Under the pieces are notes generated by a model. That model was not told the origin of the DNA. It did no database searches and worked only from the letters and a program-made list of their open reading frames with translations. This document shows, piece after piece, positions 17,806 through 26,028 of a stretch of 64,000 bases of DNA. The stretch is from Microbacterium oxydans (GTDB taxonomy: Bacteria > Actinomycetota > Actinomycetes > Actinomycetales > Microbacteriaceae). Positions within the stretch are counted from its first letter, which is position 1. Each line of letters starts with the position of its first letter. The DNA is taken from positions 25,694-89,693 of the forward strand of contig NZ_JYIV01000015.1 of NCBI RefSeq assembly GCF_000956405.1. The letters are read 5' to 3'. The position numbers were made by a program, and so were the translations under genes.

Positions 17806-17818
17806 GTCGTCCACGCTC

Positions 17819-17855
17819 TCAGCCAATGCGGAAGATGAGTTTCCGCATTTGCTGA
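17819..17855. promoter_or_regulatory. Long inverted repeat between epoxide hydrolase and WYL regulator
   Basis: Inner arms AATGCGGAA (17825-17833) and TTCCGCATT (17841-17849) are perfect around a 7-base centre. Outer arms TCAGC (17819-17823) and GCTGA (17851-17855) extend the symmetry with one mismatched pair. The element fills most of the 61-bp divergent promoter, so it is the probable operator of the adjacent WYL regulator. Confidence 0.7.
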
Positions 17856-17866
17856 GATGATCAGAC

Positions 17867-18577
17867 ATGCTCGAGACCTCGGCCCGCCTGCTCGAACTGC
17901 TGTCGCTGCTCCAGCTTCCGCGCGACTGGACCAGTTCCGCGCTATCCGAGCGGCTGGGCGTGAGCACGCGGACTGTACGTGCCGACATCGGCAAGCTGCG
18001 TTCGCTCGGCTATCCGGTGGATGCCCGACCCGGAGTCGCGGGTGGATATCGTCTGGTCGCCGGAACCGCGATGCCGCCGCTGCTGCTGGACGATGACGAG
18101 GCCGTCGCGGTCGCCGTCGGACTGGGCGTGGCGGCGACATGGCGGCTCGGTGTCGAAGAGACGTCGCTCACCGCCCTCGCGAAGCTCGAGCAGGTCATGC
18201 CCTCGCGACTGCGCCGCCGCGTGGACGCGATCCGTGAGGCCACGAGTGTGGTTCCTGGGGCCGAGCCTCCGCTCGACCTCGCGGCGCTCAGCGCCGTCGC
18301 CGCGGCCATCCGCGCCCATGAACGGCTTCGCTTCGGCTACACGAAACCCGGCGGGAACGAAGAGCAGAGGCACACCGAACCGCAGCGCCTGGTGAGCTGG
18401 GGGTCGGTCTGGTACCTGCTCGCGTGGGACCTCGATCGGGAAGACTGGCGCATCTTCCGCGTCGACCGCATGGTTCCACGGGCGTCGACCGGGGTGCGCT
18501 TCCGACCGCGAGCCATACCGGAGGGCGACGTCGTCGAGTACGTCGTGCGCCGTGTCACGGAGGCGTCTGTCTCCTGA
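17867..18577 (+). CDS. WYL-domain helix-turn-helix transcriptional regulator
   Basis: The protein is 236 residues. Seen: a winged helix (SSALSERLGVSTRTVRADIGKL, then the wing PGVAGGYRLVAG), a connector helix bundle (EEAV-like LDDDEAVAVAVGLG), and a WYL domain with PQRLVSWGSVWYLLAWDLDREDWRIFRVDRM. It is shorter than the common 300-330 residue members and stops soon after the WYL core, lacking the full C-terminal extension. It is divergent from the epoxide hydrolase gene and presumably binds the inverted repeat between them. Some WYL domains bind nucleic acids or small ligands, but none is known here. Confidence 0.87.
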   Translation: MLETSARLLELLSLLQLPRDWTSSALSERLGVSTRTVRADIGKLRSLGYPVDARPGVAGGYRLVAGTAMPPLLLDDDEAVAVAVGLGVAATWRLGVEETSLTALAKLEQVMPSRLRRRVDAIREATSVVPGAEPPLDLAALSAVAAAIRAHERLRFGYTKPGGNEEQRHTEPQRLVSWGSVWYLLAWDLDREDWRIFRVDRMVPRASTGVRFRPRAIPEGDVVEYVVRRVTEASVS

Positions 18578-18602
18578 CGTCGCGCTGCGGTCCATCCGCT
18601 CA

Positions 18603-19058
18603 TCAGGGGATCGGCACCGCGCGGTCGGCGCCGAGTCGCTTCATCACCATCGTCGACGTCAGCCGCTGCACGCCCGGCAGGGCTCCGAGGGTGTTGTCGT
18701 AGAGCTCCTGGTAGGTGCCCATGTCGCGCGTGAGGATGCGCAGCATGTAGTCGGGGTCGCCGAACAGGCGCTGCGCCTCGACGACCGCCGGGATCGCCAC
18801 CACGGCCTCTTCGAACGCGACGATGGTGTCTTTGTCGGTGCGCCCGATCGTGACGAAGACGATGGCTTCGAACGTCAGGCCGACGGCCGCCGGGGCTACC
18901 ACCGCCCGGTACCGTTCGATGGCTCCAGACTGCTCCAGTTCCTTGAGTCGACGATGGCACGCGGACAGACTCAACCCCACCCGGGACGCGAGGTGCGTCG
19001 CGCTCATCCGGCCGTCGTCCTGCAGTAGAGAGAGAATCTCCCGGTCAAGTGCATCCAT
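18603..19058 (-). CDS. Lrp/AsnC-family transcriptional regulator
   Basis: The product is 151 residues from ATG 19058 (MDALDREILSLLQDDGR). The open frame extends to 19121 but only adds a non-family basic tail. Seen: an N-terminal winged helix (SATHLASRVGLSLSACHRRLKELEQSG) followed by an AsnC ligand-binding domain (VFVTIGRTDKDTIVAFEEAV, DPDYMLRILTRD, LPGVQRLTSTMVMKRL). Such regulators sense amino acids. It is divergent from a LysE-type exporter, the classic arrangement in which the regulator activates amino acid export. Confidence 0.93.
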   Translation of the reverse strand: MDALDREILSLLQDDGRMSATHLASRVGLSLSACHRRLKELEQSGAIERYRAVVAPAAVGLTFEAIVFVTIGRTDKDTIVAFEEAVVAIPAVVEAQRLFGDPDYMLRILTRDMGTYQELYDNTLGALPGVQRLTSTMVMKRLGADRAVPIP

Positions 19059-19156
19059 GGTGACAATTCTTGCAGGCGGACGGCGCGATGTGCCGAAGAA
19101 TCGAAGCACCTTTCGCGTCATCCTTCGTAGTCTCTTCCTCGGATTGAGGAGGACCG

Positions 19157-19780
19157 ATGGACATCGCTCTGGTCATGCAGTTCTGGCTGGTCGCCGTCAT
19201 GCTCGCGTTGACCCCGGGCGCGGACTGGGCGTATGCCATCTCGGCCGGCCTCCGTGCCCGCTCGATCGCCCCGTCCATCCTCGGCATGATCGCCGGGTAC
19301 ACGGTCGTGATCGTCGCCGTCGCGCTGGGGCTCGGAGCCCTGGTCACCGCGTATCCCGTCACCCTGACGACCCTGACCGTGATCGGCGCGCTCTATCTGG
19401 TCTTCCTCGGAGCTACGACTCTCGCCAGCCGCCCTGCCCCGATCGCGGAGAGCGGCGAGCCGATCGCGACCGGAGGATGGGGGCAGTTCCTGCGCGGCTC
19501 CGGCGTGAGCGGCATCAACCCGAAGGGTCTGCTGCTCCTGCTCGCGCTGCTGCCCCAGTTCACGAGTCCGACCGGCTGGCCCTCGACCACGCAGATGCTC
19601 GCCCTCGGGGGACTGCACCTGCTCAACATCGCCGTCGTGTACACGACGGTCGGGCTGCTCGCCCGTCGACTGCTGCGCACCAGACCACGCGCGAGCTCGA
19701 TCGTCACGCGGATCGCCGGCATCGCGATGACGGTCATCGGCGTCGGCATCCTGATCGAGCAGGTGCTCGAATGGCTGTGA
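19157..19780 (+). CDS. LysE/RhtB-family amino acid exporter
   Basis: The protein is 207 residues, with GAGGAGG a few bases before ATG. Seen: the family N-terminus FWLVAVMLALTPGADWAYAIS, where the TPGAD box is diagnostic, a GAxYLVFLG segment, and SGINPKGLLLLLALLPQF, matching the conserved N-P-K/L motif. Six hydrophobic segments are expected. Members export basic or hydrophobic amino acids or homoserine lactones. It is divergent from the Lrp-type regulator, which probably controls it. The exported amino acid cannot be inferred. Confidence 0.92.
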   Translation: MDIALVMQFWLVAVMLALTPGADWAYAISAGLRARSIAPSILGMIAGYTVVIVAVALGLGALVTAYPVTLTTLTVIGALYLVFLGATTLASRPAPIAESGEPIATGGWGQFLRGSGVSGINPKGLLLLLALLPQFTSPTGWPSTTQMLALGGLHLLNIAVVYTTVGLLARRLLRTRPRASSIVTRIAGIAMTVIGVGILIEQVLEWL

Positions 19781-19913
19781 CGGCAGAGGCCCGTACCTGG
19801 GCGCATGCCGTTCCCGAGAGGGTCCAGGCCTTTTCCCCGGTGGATGCCGACCTCAGCCCGACGCTGCGGAGGTAGCGTCGAAGGGCGGGATGATCGGCGC
19901 GCAGGAGGACGAT

Positions 19914-20381
19914 GTGATATCGGCGGGACGGACGACCACGGCCCTGCGGCTGCTGCTGCCGGCGTTCCTGCTCGGCGCGATCATCGCGATCTCGTTCCTC
20001 GAGGCACCGCTGAAGTTCCTCGCGCCCGGCGTCACGATCCCGATCGGTCTCGGCATCGGACGACTCGTCTTCACGGCGCTGAACGTGCTCGCGGGTGTCG
20101 TGCTCCTCGTGCTCACGTTCGTGAGCGTGCGAGCGAAGGCGGGACGCACGCCCCTCACGATCCTGGGCGCGATCTGGCTGATCTTCGTGGTCGAGGTCGC
20201 CGTCATCCGCCCCGTGCTGAACAGGCGCAGCGACCTCGTGATCGCGGGTTCGGAGGCGCCGGGCACCAACTGGGCGCACTATGCATACATCGCGGCCGAC
20301 GTCGCGATCATCGGGCTCCTCGTGGCGCTGATCGTCGTCACGGCGCGCGCGGTGCTTCCTCCGCCGCACACCGTGTCCTGA
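19914..20381 (+). CDS. Four-helix membrane protein, DUF-type
   Basis: The product is 155 residues. GTG 19914 is preferred over ATG 19890 because AGGAGG lies five bases ahead of the GTG. Four hydrophobic segments are seen: LLLPAFLLGAIIAISFLEAP, LVFTALNVLAGVVLLVLTFV, ILGAIWLIFVVEVAVI, and YIAADVAIIGLLVALIVVT. The first includes a conserved-looking SFLEAPLKF and the last follows a GTNWAHYAYI loop. The pattern resembles DUF4149-like small membrane proteins, but the function is unknown. It follows the LysE gene on the same strand after 133 bp. Confidence 0.7.
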   Translation: MISAGRTTTALRLLLPAFLLGAIIAISFLEAPLKFLAPGVTIPIGLGIGRLVFTALNVLAGVVLLVLTFVSVRAKAGRTPLTILGAIWLIFVVEVAVIRPVLNRRSDLVIAGSEAPGTNWAHYAYIAADVAIIGLLVALIVVTARAVLPPPHTVS

Positions 20382-20701
20382 CCGGATGGTCGGTGCGCGC
20401 GTAATCGCGCGGTGCATCCGCCGTCTTCTCTGCGGAGGCAGCGCACCTCCACCGATCGTCTGATCGGACGCCGCGACGACGGGCCTCAGGCCTCGCCGAT
20501 CGGCAGACGGCAGCGTGTTCGACCCGTGCCCTCCTCGGCGCGGAGGAACCGCCGGCCGGCGCACGAGGGCACGGCTGGGGAGTCGTGGCCCTCGGGGCGG
20601 GGTGTCCCGTTCGTTCCCTCGCGGACCGCACACCCCGCCCACTCGGCCTCCCGAGGGGAGTGGGCCTGCGGGAGGAACCGCTCGGCGATCAGGGCGCGAT
20701 G
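20382..20701. other. Gene-free 320-bp gap between convergent genes, with GC-rich hairpin
   Basis: I see no convincing gene here. The gap holds an 11-bp perfect inverted repeat GGGCGGGGTGT (20595-20605) and ACACCCCGCCC (20630-20640). A second, weaker hairpin around CCCACTC/GAGTGGG (20638-20664) overlaps it. As the flanking genes converge, these are probable bidirectional termination structures. Confidence 0.5.
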
Positions 20702-20929
20702 TCAGGGACGGACGCGGACGGTGCGTCCCTCGAACGACACGAGGTCGCCGTCGCGCAGCTGTCGTCCGCGGCGTCGATCGATCTCGCCGTTCACCGTCAC
20801 GTACCCGTCGATGATGACCTCTTTGGCGTCGCCGCCCGAGTCGAGCAGGCCGGCGAACTTGAGGAACTGTCCGAGGCGGATCACCTCACCGCCGATGGAG
20901 ATGTCGTCGATCGGATCGGAGTTCGTCAT
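20702..20929 (-). CDS. S4-domain RNA-binding protein
   Basis: This 75-residue protein is essentially one S4 domain: EVIRLGQFLKFAGLLDSGGDAKEVI, then VTVNGEIDRRRGRQLRDGDLVSFEG. The charged RRRGRQL loop is the expected RNA-contacting surface. Small S4 proteins of the YaaA/RlbA kind are often found near dnaA-recF, but here it is isolated. It probably binds structured RNA or ribosomal RNA. The target is not known. Confidence 0.85.
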   Translation of the reverse strand: MTNSDPIDDISIGGEVIRLGQFLKFAGLLDSGGDAKEVIIDGYVTVNGEIDRRRGRQLRDGDLVSFEGRTVRVRP

Positions 20930-20983
20930 CCTTGAATGCTAATCGGACTTACGTGCTGATCGGGGTCGCCACCGCAGGACGAG

Positions 20984-21016
20984 ATGGTGCCGCCCGGTGG
21001 GGAGCGGCGGCACCAT
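20984..21016. terminator. Hairpin terminator of the two-component operon
   Basis: 11-bp perfect arms ATGGTGCCGCC (20984-20994) and GGCGGCACCAT (21006-21016). It lies 49 bases after the last gene of the leftward regulator-kinase-partner operon and before the S4 gene, whose promoter must lie between. Confidence 0.55.
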
Positions 21017-21064
21017 CATGCCGGGCGTCTCGGGTCCGTCCGACAGGACGCGGCCCGCACCGAC

Positions 21065-21922
21065 TCAGTCGATGTCGGTGCCGACGACCGCGAAGTCGGC
21101 GTCGAACTCGATGTCGATCGAGCGGCTGTCCGCGGTGAGCACCGAGGCGTCGTAGGGGCTCACGTCGTCGCCGTCGACATCGAGGTCGGTGATCATGCCC
21201 TCGGCCTCGGCGAGTGCGGCGGCGACCAGTGCGCGGATCGTCTCGTCGTCGAGGGTCAGCGTCGGGCCGGTGTCGTCGCCGTCTGCCGCGTCGGTCGAGG
21301 CGACGCTCGTCGCGAGATCCTTGTCGACACGGACCTCGGTCTCATCTCCCGCCGCTGTGGTCAGCTGCACCTCCCAGGTCCCGTCGCGCTTCGCATCGAT
21401 CGAGGTGACATCGCCGTCGGCGGCGCCGCGTGCAGCATCCGCGATCGCGATCAGCTCGTCGGCGGAGGCGGAACCGATGCCCGTCACCGGGCCGCGACCG
21501 TTCGAGGGGGCGTCACCGCGGTCTTCGCTCCGGGGGCCGTCACCGGGCCGGTCGTGATCCCCGTTGCCTTCGTGGCGCGGACCGTCGGACATCGGGGCAC
21601 GGTCGTCATCGCCGAACTCGTCGCCGATCGCCGCGCCGATGGCGATGCCGCCGCCGGCGAGGACCACGGCCGCCGCGATGCCGCCGCCGATCAGGAGCGC
21701 GCGCTTGCGGCCGGGTTTCGCGGAGGCCGCCGGAGCGTCGGAGGTCGGCTCGGACGCCGGGAACGTCGGGTGCTGCCCGGCGCCGGGTGCGGGTGCCGAC
21801 GCGGCCGGGGGAGCAGGGGCGGTCGGAGTCGTTGCGGCATCGGGGGTCGGGCTCACCGGTACGGTCGGCGCGTCCGGGGTGCTCTCGGGCGTCTGATCGG
21901 GAGAGGGTGTCTTGTCGTCCAT
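21065..21922 (-). CDS. Membrane-anchored acidic protein (PepSY-like C-terminus)
   Basis: The product is 285 residues from ATG 21922. It has a Pro/Thr/Ala-rich N-terminal region (1-95), one transmembrane segment (LLIGGGIAAAVVLAGGGIAIG, about 97-118) and an acidic linker. A C-terminal region with two repeats follows: SADELIAIADAARGAADGDVT...WEVQL, and DETIRALVAAALAEAEGMITDLD...SIDIEFD. This duplicated alpha/beta pattern is like PepSY domains, which often accompany PhoP/PhoQ-type systems. It is last in the operon after the response regulator and kinase, so it may tune or report on that system. Confidence in PepSY is moderate. Confidence 0.65.
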   Translation of the reverse strand: MDDKTPSPDQTPESTPDAPTVPVSPTPDAATTPTAPAPPAASAPAPGAGQHPTFPASEPTSDAPAASAKPGRKRALLIGGGIAAAVVLAGGGIAIGAAIGDEFGDDDRAPMSDGPRHEGNGDHDRPGDGPRSEDRGDAPSNGRGPVTGIGSASADELIAIADAARGAADGDVTSIDAKRDGTWEVQLTTAAGDETEVRVDKDLATSVASTDAADGDDTGPTLTLDDETIRALVAAALAEAEGMITDLDVDGDDVSPYDASVLTADSRSIDIEFDADFAVVGTDID

Positions 21923-22028
21923 GTCTCGATGCTCTCCCGCGAGCGCTGAAGCCTTCCTGAAGCGTCCTGAAGACCTCTTCAGGAACCGGTCCGCTCGAGC
22001 GCTTCCGTCGTTCAGTCGCTTCCGTCGT

Positions 22029-23345
22029 TCAGTCGCTGAGGGGGAGGGTGAGGACGAAGCGTGCGCCGCCCCACCGGGAGTCGTCCACTGTGAGGGACCC
22101 GCCGGAGGAGGTGGCGATGCCGCGCGCGATCGCGAGCCCGAGGCCGCTGCCACCCGCGTCGCGGCTGCGGGCCTCGTCGAGGCGCACGAACCGCTCGAAG
22201 ATGCGCTCGCGCTCCTCGGCGGGAACTCCGGCGCCGTCGTCTTCGACCGTCACGAACACGCGTCCGTCCGAGGGGAGCACTCCGATGGCGACGCGTCCGC
22301 GGCTGTGCCGCACGGCGTTGTCGGCGAGGTTGCGCAGCAGCTGACCCAGAAGTCGCGGGTCGCCCTCTGCTCTGGCGGCGGTGATGCCCGCGCCGTCGAC
22401 ATCGATCCCGGCCGCGCGAAGCCGTCGAACCTCCCCGAGGGCGATGTCGTCGAGGTCGACCGCTTCATCGTGCGTGCTCGCACCCTCGTCCAGGCGGGCG
22501 AGCAGCAGCAGCGACTCCACGATGCCCTGCAGGCGGAGTCCTTCCTCGGACACGACCTCGGCGAGCTCCCCGATGCTCGTCACCTCGGGGTGGGCCTGGG
22601 CGAGCTCCGCATGCTGGCGGATGGTGGCGAGGGGAGACCGCAGTTCGTGCGAGGCGTCCGACACGAAGCGTCGCTGGGCCGTGGCCGCCGCGTCGAGGCG
22701 GTCGAGCATGCCGTTCATGGTGGTCGCGAGCGCGGCGACCTCATCCGCGGTCTGGGGCACGGGCACGCGCTGGTGCAGACGCTCGGCGGTGATGCCGTCG
22801 ACCTCTTCACGGATGCGTTCCACCGGGCGCAGCGCGCGCCCCACGACCAGCCAGGTGGTCACCGCGACGAGAAGCAGCAGCAGGGGAACCGCGATCCCGA
22901 GCAGCGTCGCGACCGTCGCCAGGGTCTCGGCGTCATCGTCCATCGAGACAGCGAGCACCATCGTCTGCCCGCCATCGATGTCTTCCGAGACCACGAGGAC
23001 CGTGTCGCCGTCGACGGTCGTCGTGCGCGGATCGTCGTCGGCGGGAAGCGGCGTCGAACCCAGTTTGTCCCGACCCTCCTCGCTCGCGGCGCGTACCGAC
23101 CCATCCGGACCGAGGATCTGCAGGATCTCATCTTCGAGGACGTCGATCCCCTTGCCGCCCGGCCCACCTGCGCGTTCGGCGAGTTCGCTGAGCCGCTGTT
23201 CCGCCGCGCGCTCCGTGCTGTCGTGGATGCTCGCGCTGAGCACACCGTAGAACGAGAAGGCGCCGACCAGCAGCGCGACCGCGACGACAGCGGTGGCGCC
23301 GAGCGTGGTCCTGGCGCGCACCGAACGCCAACTGCGGCTAGCCAC
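22029..23345 (-). CDS. Sensor histidine kinase
   Basis: The product is 438 residues from GTG 23345, which overlaps the end of the response regulator gene by eight bases. Seen: TM1 (TLGATAVVAVALLVGAFSFY), an extracytoplasmic domain of about 110 residues and TM2 (LLGIAVPLLLLLVAVTTWLVV). A HAMP segment, the H-box FVSDASHELRSPL, the N-box RNLADNAVRHS and the G-boxes DDGAGVP and GGSGLGLAI follow. It should phosphorylate the partner regulator in response to an extracellular signal. The extracytoplasmic domain is acidic and gives no clear ligand clue. Confidence 0.95.
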   Translation of the reverse strand: MASRSWRSVRARTTLGATAVVAVALLVGAFSFYGVLSASIHDSTERAAEQRLSELAERAGGPGGKGIDVLEDEILQILGPDGSVRAASEEGRDKLGSTPLPADDDPRTTTVDGDTVLVVSEDIDGGQTMVLAVSMDDDAETLATVATLLGIAVPLLLLLVAVTTWLVVGRALRPVERIREEVDGITAERLHQRVPVPQTADEVAALATTMNGMLDRLDAAATAQRRFVSDASHELRSPLATIRQHAELAQAHPEVTSIGELAEVVSEEGLRLQGIVESLLLLARLDEGASTHDEAVDLDDIALGEVRRLRAAGIDVDGAGITAARAEGDPRLLGQLLRNLADNAVRHSRGRVAIGVLPSDGRVFVTVEDDGAGVPAEERERIFERFVRLDEARSRDAGGSGLGLAIARGIATSSGGSLTVDDSRWGGARFVLTLPLSD

Positions 23346-24015
23346 CGTCCGCCGCCAGACGATAGCCCGCCCCGCGGATGGTCTCGATGGCCTCACGGCC
23401 GAACGGCTTGTCGAGCTTGCGGCGCAGGTGCCCGACGTAGACCTCGACGATGTTGGGGTCGCCGTCGAAGTCGTCGTCCCAGACGCCCTCGATCAGCGCG
23501 CGCTTCGACAGCACCTGGCCGCGATGACGCATGAGGTATTCGAGCACCGAGAACTCTCGAGCAGTCAGGGCCACGGGCTTCTCCCCGCGCCACACGCGGT
23601 GCGCGGCCGGATCCAGCCGAAGATCGCCCGCCTCCAGGATCGCCGGACGCGCCACGGCCCCGCGGCGCACGAGAGCCCGCAGACGTGCCACGAGGATCGC
23701 GAAGGAGAACGGCTTCGTGACGTAGTCGTCGGCCCCGCTCTCGAGCGCCTCGACCTGATCCCACTCGCCGTCCTTCGCGGTGAGCATCAGCACGGGCGTC
23801 CAGTTCTCCTCGGCGCGCAGGGCTTCGCAGACCTTCCAGCCGCTCATGCCCGGCATCATCAGGTCGAGCACGATCGCGTCGTACGCCGTCTCGCGCGCCC
23901 GCCAGAGCCCGTCGACGCCGTTGTGTGCGACATCGACGGCGAAGCCCTCGGCCTCGAGCCCCCTGCGCACACCGTCGGCAAGGCGCACCTCGTCGTCCAC
24001 CACCAGGATCCGCAT
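23338..24015 (-). CDS. OmpR-family response regulator
   Basis: The product is 225 residues from ATG 24015 (MRILVVDDEVRLADGVRRGL). Seen: the receiver domain with the acidic DD pair, phospho-acceptor in AIVLDLMMPG (about Asp50), the Thr in VLMLTAKD, and Lys in TKPFSFAIL. A winged-helix OmpR/PhoB domain follows (LTAREFSVLEYLMRHRGQVLSK, VEVYVGHLRRKLDKPFG, IETIRGAGYRL). It is the first gene of the operon with the kinase and the membrane-anchored acidic protein. Its targets are not visible in the window. Confidence 0.96.
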   Translation of the reverse strand: MRILVVDDEVRLADGVRRGLEAEGFAVDVAHNGVDGLWRARETAYDAIVLDLMMPGMSGWKVCEALRAEENWTPVLMLTAKDGEWDQVEALESGADDYVTKPFSFAILVARLRALVRRGAVARPAILEAGDLRLDPAAHRVWRGEKPVALTAREFSVLEYLMRHRGQVLSKRALIEGVWDDDFDGDPNIVEVYVGHLRRKLDKPFGREAIETIRGAGYRLAADGG

Positions 24016-24089
24016 GACTCCAGTGTGACCGCTCGACGCTGAATCGGGGCTGAAGCGGTCGGGCCGACTCATCGACCGCGCCTGGTCGG

Positions 24090-24154
24090 GCTTTCGAATC
24101 GCGCAACTGGTTCCATCTGCGGCTCAGATACAGCCAGTTGCGCGATTCGAAAGC
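24090..24154. repeat. Palindromic repeat element, copy 1
   Basis: 21-bp perfect arms (24090-24110, GCTTTCGAATCGCGCAACTGG, given here as its first twenty: GCTTTCGAATCGCGCAACTG; and 24134-24154) flank a 23-base centre, which contains its own ATCTG/CAGAT hairpin. A second copy lies at 27353-27415 with the same arm and centre lengths. Here the right arm and part of the centre encode the last ten residues of the Imm5-like gene. Confidence 0.75.
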
Positions 24155-24702
24155 GGGACCTCCTCGACGGCGGACGAGAGGTGCGCCTGGATCTCGCGGA
24201 TCACCTCGCCGAGGGGGCCGGAGGAGAGGAGCCCGGGGCCGAGAGGGCCGGCGGGGTCGGTGCCCAGCGGTGGGAGGGTGCACAGGGCTGCAGCGGCTTC
24301 GGGGGAGAGGTGCGCGAGTTGCCAGCGCATCTCGGCGGCACGGGCGTCGGGAGCCTCCGGGTGTGCCAACTCGACGGCCCATGCGGCGTAGGCGGCGGCC
24401 CCCAGAGCATGCGCACCCATGTGCGCGACCCCTGCGGCCTGAGCTGCGGAGCGGGCGGCGGCTTTCCCGACAGGAGTCGCCGCGGCGTGAGCGGCCCTGC
24501 CAGCCAGGAAGCGACGACGGATCTCGCCCGCAGCCGTGAGCTCACCCCGCGCGAAGGCGCGCGTCCGGGCGATGGCATCACGCGCACGGTCGTCGTCCGG
24601 GGCCTCCCTCTCGAACAGCGGCAGGACGCGCTCGGCGCAGTCCGCCGCCCACACCGCGACGATCCGACGGTCGGTCTCGGTCATGCCCTGCGGAGTCGAC
24701 AC
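24124..24702 (-). CDS. Imm5-like putative immunity protein
   Basis: The product is 192 residues from GTG 24702, with GAGGTGA eight bases upstream; ATG 24684 is an alternative. The family core is RRIVAVWAADCAERVLPLFE, DRARDAIARTRAFARGE and GVAHMGAHALGAAAYA, an all-helical domain annotated as Imm5-like. No toxin gene is adjacent, so true immunity function is unproven. It lies five bases after the DUF6194 gene on the same strand, so the two are likely co-transcribed. Its final residues (VPLSNRATGC) are encoded by an arm of a repeated palindrome, an apparent insertion at the gene end. Confidence 0.7.
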   Translation of the reverse strand: MSTPQGMTETDRRIVAVWAADCAERVLPLFEREAPDDDRARDAIARTRAFARGELTAAGEIRRRFLAGRAAHAAATPVGKAAARSAAQAAGVAHMGAHALGAAAYAAWAVELAHPEAPDARAAEMRWQLAHLSPEAAAALCTLPPLGTDPAGPLGPGLLSSGPLGEVIREIQAHLSSAVEEVPLSNRATGCI

Positions 24703-24707
24703 GGGAC

Positions 24708-25166
24708 TCACCTCGCCCGTCGTCCGGTGCGAGAGCGTGCCGCCTCGTGCGCCTCGCGGAGGAGGGCGAGCACAGCGCCCTCCGTCGCCTCTGCGGGGTC
24801 GATCACGCACACCCAGCCGGCGGTGCCGTACAACGGGTGGGGCCGGAAGACGTCGACCGCCGTCGGATCGGTGTCGCCGCCCGTGAGAGACCCCGCCTCG
24901 ATGATCGACTCCGCGCGCTCGCGTCCGACGTGGATGTTCACCCGGAAGCGCCCTGGAGTGTCCAGCGCCGAGGACGTGTCGTCGGGATAGTCCTTCGTGA
25001 TGATCGTCCCGTACGGCTGCGTGCGCTCCGGCACCCGGCCGTCGGGCGCGTGGTAGAAGTACGCGTCACCCCATGACAGTTCGGGGAATTCGCTGCCTGC
25101 CTCCGGGGCGACGACGAGCACGCCGTCGAACGAGCGGACCTCTGCGATGATCTCCTGCATATCCAT
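24708..25166 (-). CDS. DUF6194-family protein
   Basis: The product is 152 residues; ATG 25166 or the in-frame ATG 25160 may be used, both behind GAAGG. Seen: an N-terminal EIIAEVRSFDGVLVVAPEAG, ELSWGDAYFYHAPDGR, PYGTIITKDYPDDTSS, RFRVNIHVGRE and HPLYGTAGWVCVIDP, which fit the DUF6194 pattern of soluble alpha/beta proteins. The function is unknown. It is divergent from a twin-MerR regulator and precedes the Imm5-like gene. The three may be one small unit. Confidence 0.75.
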   Translation of the reverse strand: MDMQEIIAEVRSFDGVLVVAPEAGSEFPELSWGDAYFYHAPDGRVPERTQPYGTIITKDYPDDTSSALDTPGRFRVNIHVGRERAESIIEAGSLTGGDTDPTAVDVFRPHPLYGTAGWVCVIDPAEATEGAVLALLREAHEAARSRTGRRAR

Positions 25167-25227
25167 CCTTCAATGCTGAGGCTGATGTGCTTATGTGGAC
25201 TCACGGACCGGAAAGACGAGGAATCAC

Positions 25228-26028
25228 GTGCAGAACCCTCAAGAGCGGGGGATGACCACTGCGGCGCTCGGACGGCTGGTCGACTACTCGACGCAGCAGG
25301 TGCGCGACCTCGAGCGACTCGGTGTCCTCCCCACCGCAGAGCGCGGTGCGAACGGGTACCGGCGGTATCGGACGCCGCATGCCCTGGCGCTGCGTGCCTA
25401 TCGCGCGTTGGCGACGGCGCTCGGTCCGGTGCCCGCGCGTCGACTGATGCCCGCTCTCATCGGCGGATCGGTCGAGCACGCGGCGGAGCGGATCGACGAC
25501 CTGCACGCGGATCTGGCCCTCGAACGCTCACGGGTGCGCGCGGCCCTGCGCGGACTCGAGGACGCGGTGGCGGAGGCCGACGATCCGTTCGTCGAGGACG
25601 ATGCGATGGCCATCGGCGAACTCGCCCAGGCGCTCGGCGTCCGTTCCTCCGCACTGCGGCACTGGGAGCGAGAAGGGCTCGTGCGCCCCCTTCGGCGTGC
25701 GGGATCGGTCCGCTCCTATGACTCCGCCGCGATCACCGAGGCGCGGATCGCCGCCGCCCTGCGCTCGGGTGGGTACGGCATCCCCGCCGTTTCGCGGATC
25801 ATCGACGAGGTGCGCGCGCACGGTGACACCGAGCAGGTGCAGCGCATCCTCGCGGAGCGGCTGGCCGACCTCACGCGCCGCAGCGTCGCGCTCCTCGGGG
25901 CGGCAGGACATCTGCACGCCCTGCTGACGGAACGTCTCGCGGAGGAGGAGGGTTCGTCGCTCACGCCCGCGCCGGGAGCTGCGCCAGGACCTCAGGGATC
26001 AGCGGATTCTCGTCGAGCGGGTCGGTGA
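25228..26028 (+). CDS. Regulator with two MerR-type DNA-binding domains
   Basis: The product is 266 residues from GTG 25228, with GACGAGGA before it. Residues 8-75 carry one MerR-like helix-turn-helix (MTTAALGRLVDYSTQQVRDLERLGVL...GYRRY). A second and more canonical one begins at about 128 (AMAIGELAQALGVRSSALRHWEREGLVRPLR...SYDSAAITEARI). Each is followed by a helix that could dimerise. MerR proteins usually have one such domain, so this may bind an extended or doubled site. No metal-binding cysteines are seen. It is divergent from DUF6194/Imm5-like genes, and its 3' end overlaps the convergent DeoR gene by 68 bp. Confidence 0.8.
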   Translation: MQNPQERGMTTAALGRLVDYSTQQVRDLERLGVLPTAERGANGYRRYRTPHALALRAYRALATALGPVPARRLMPALIGGSVEHAAERIDDLHADLALERSRVRAALRGLEDAVAEADDPFVEDDAMAIGELAQALGVRSSALRHWEREGLVRPLRRAGSVRSYDSAAITEARIAAALRSGGYGIPAVSRIIDEVRAHGDTEQVQRILAERLADLTRRSVALLGAAGHLHALLTERLAEEEGSSLTPAPGAAPGPQGSADSRRAGR

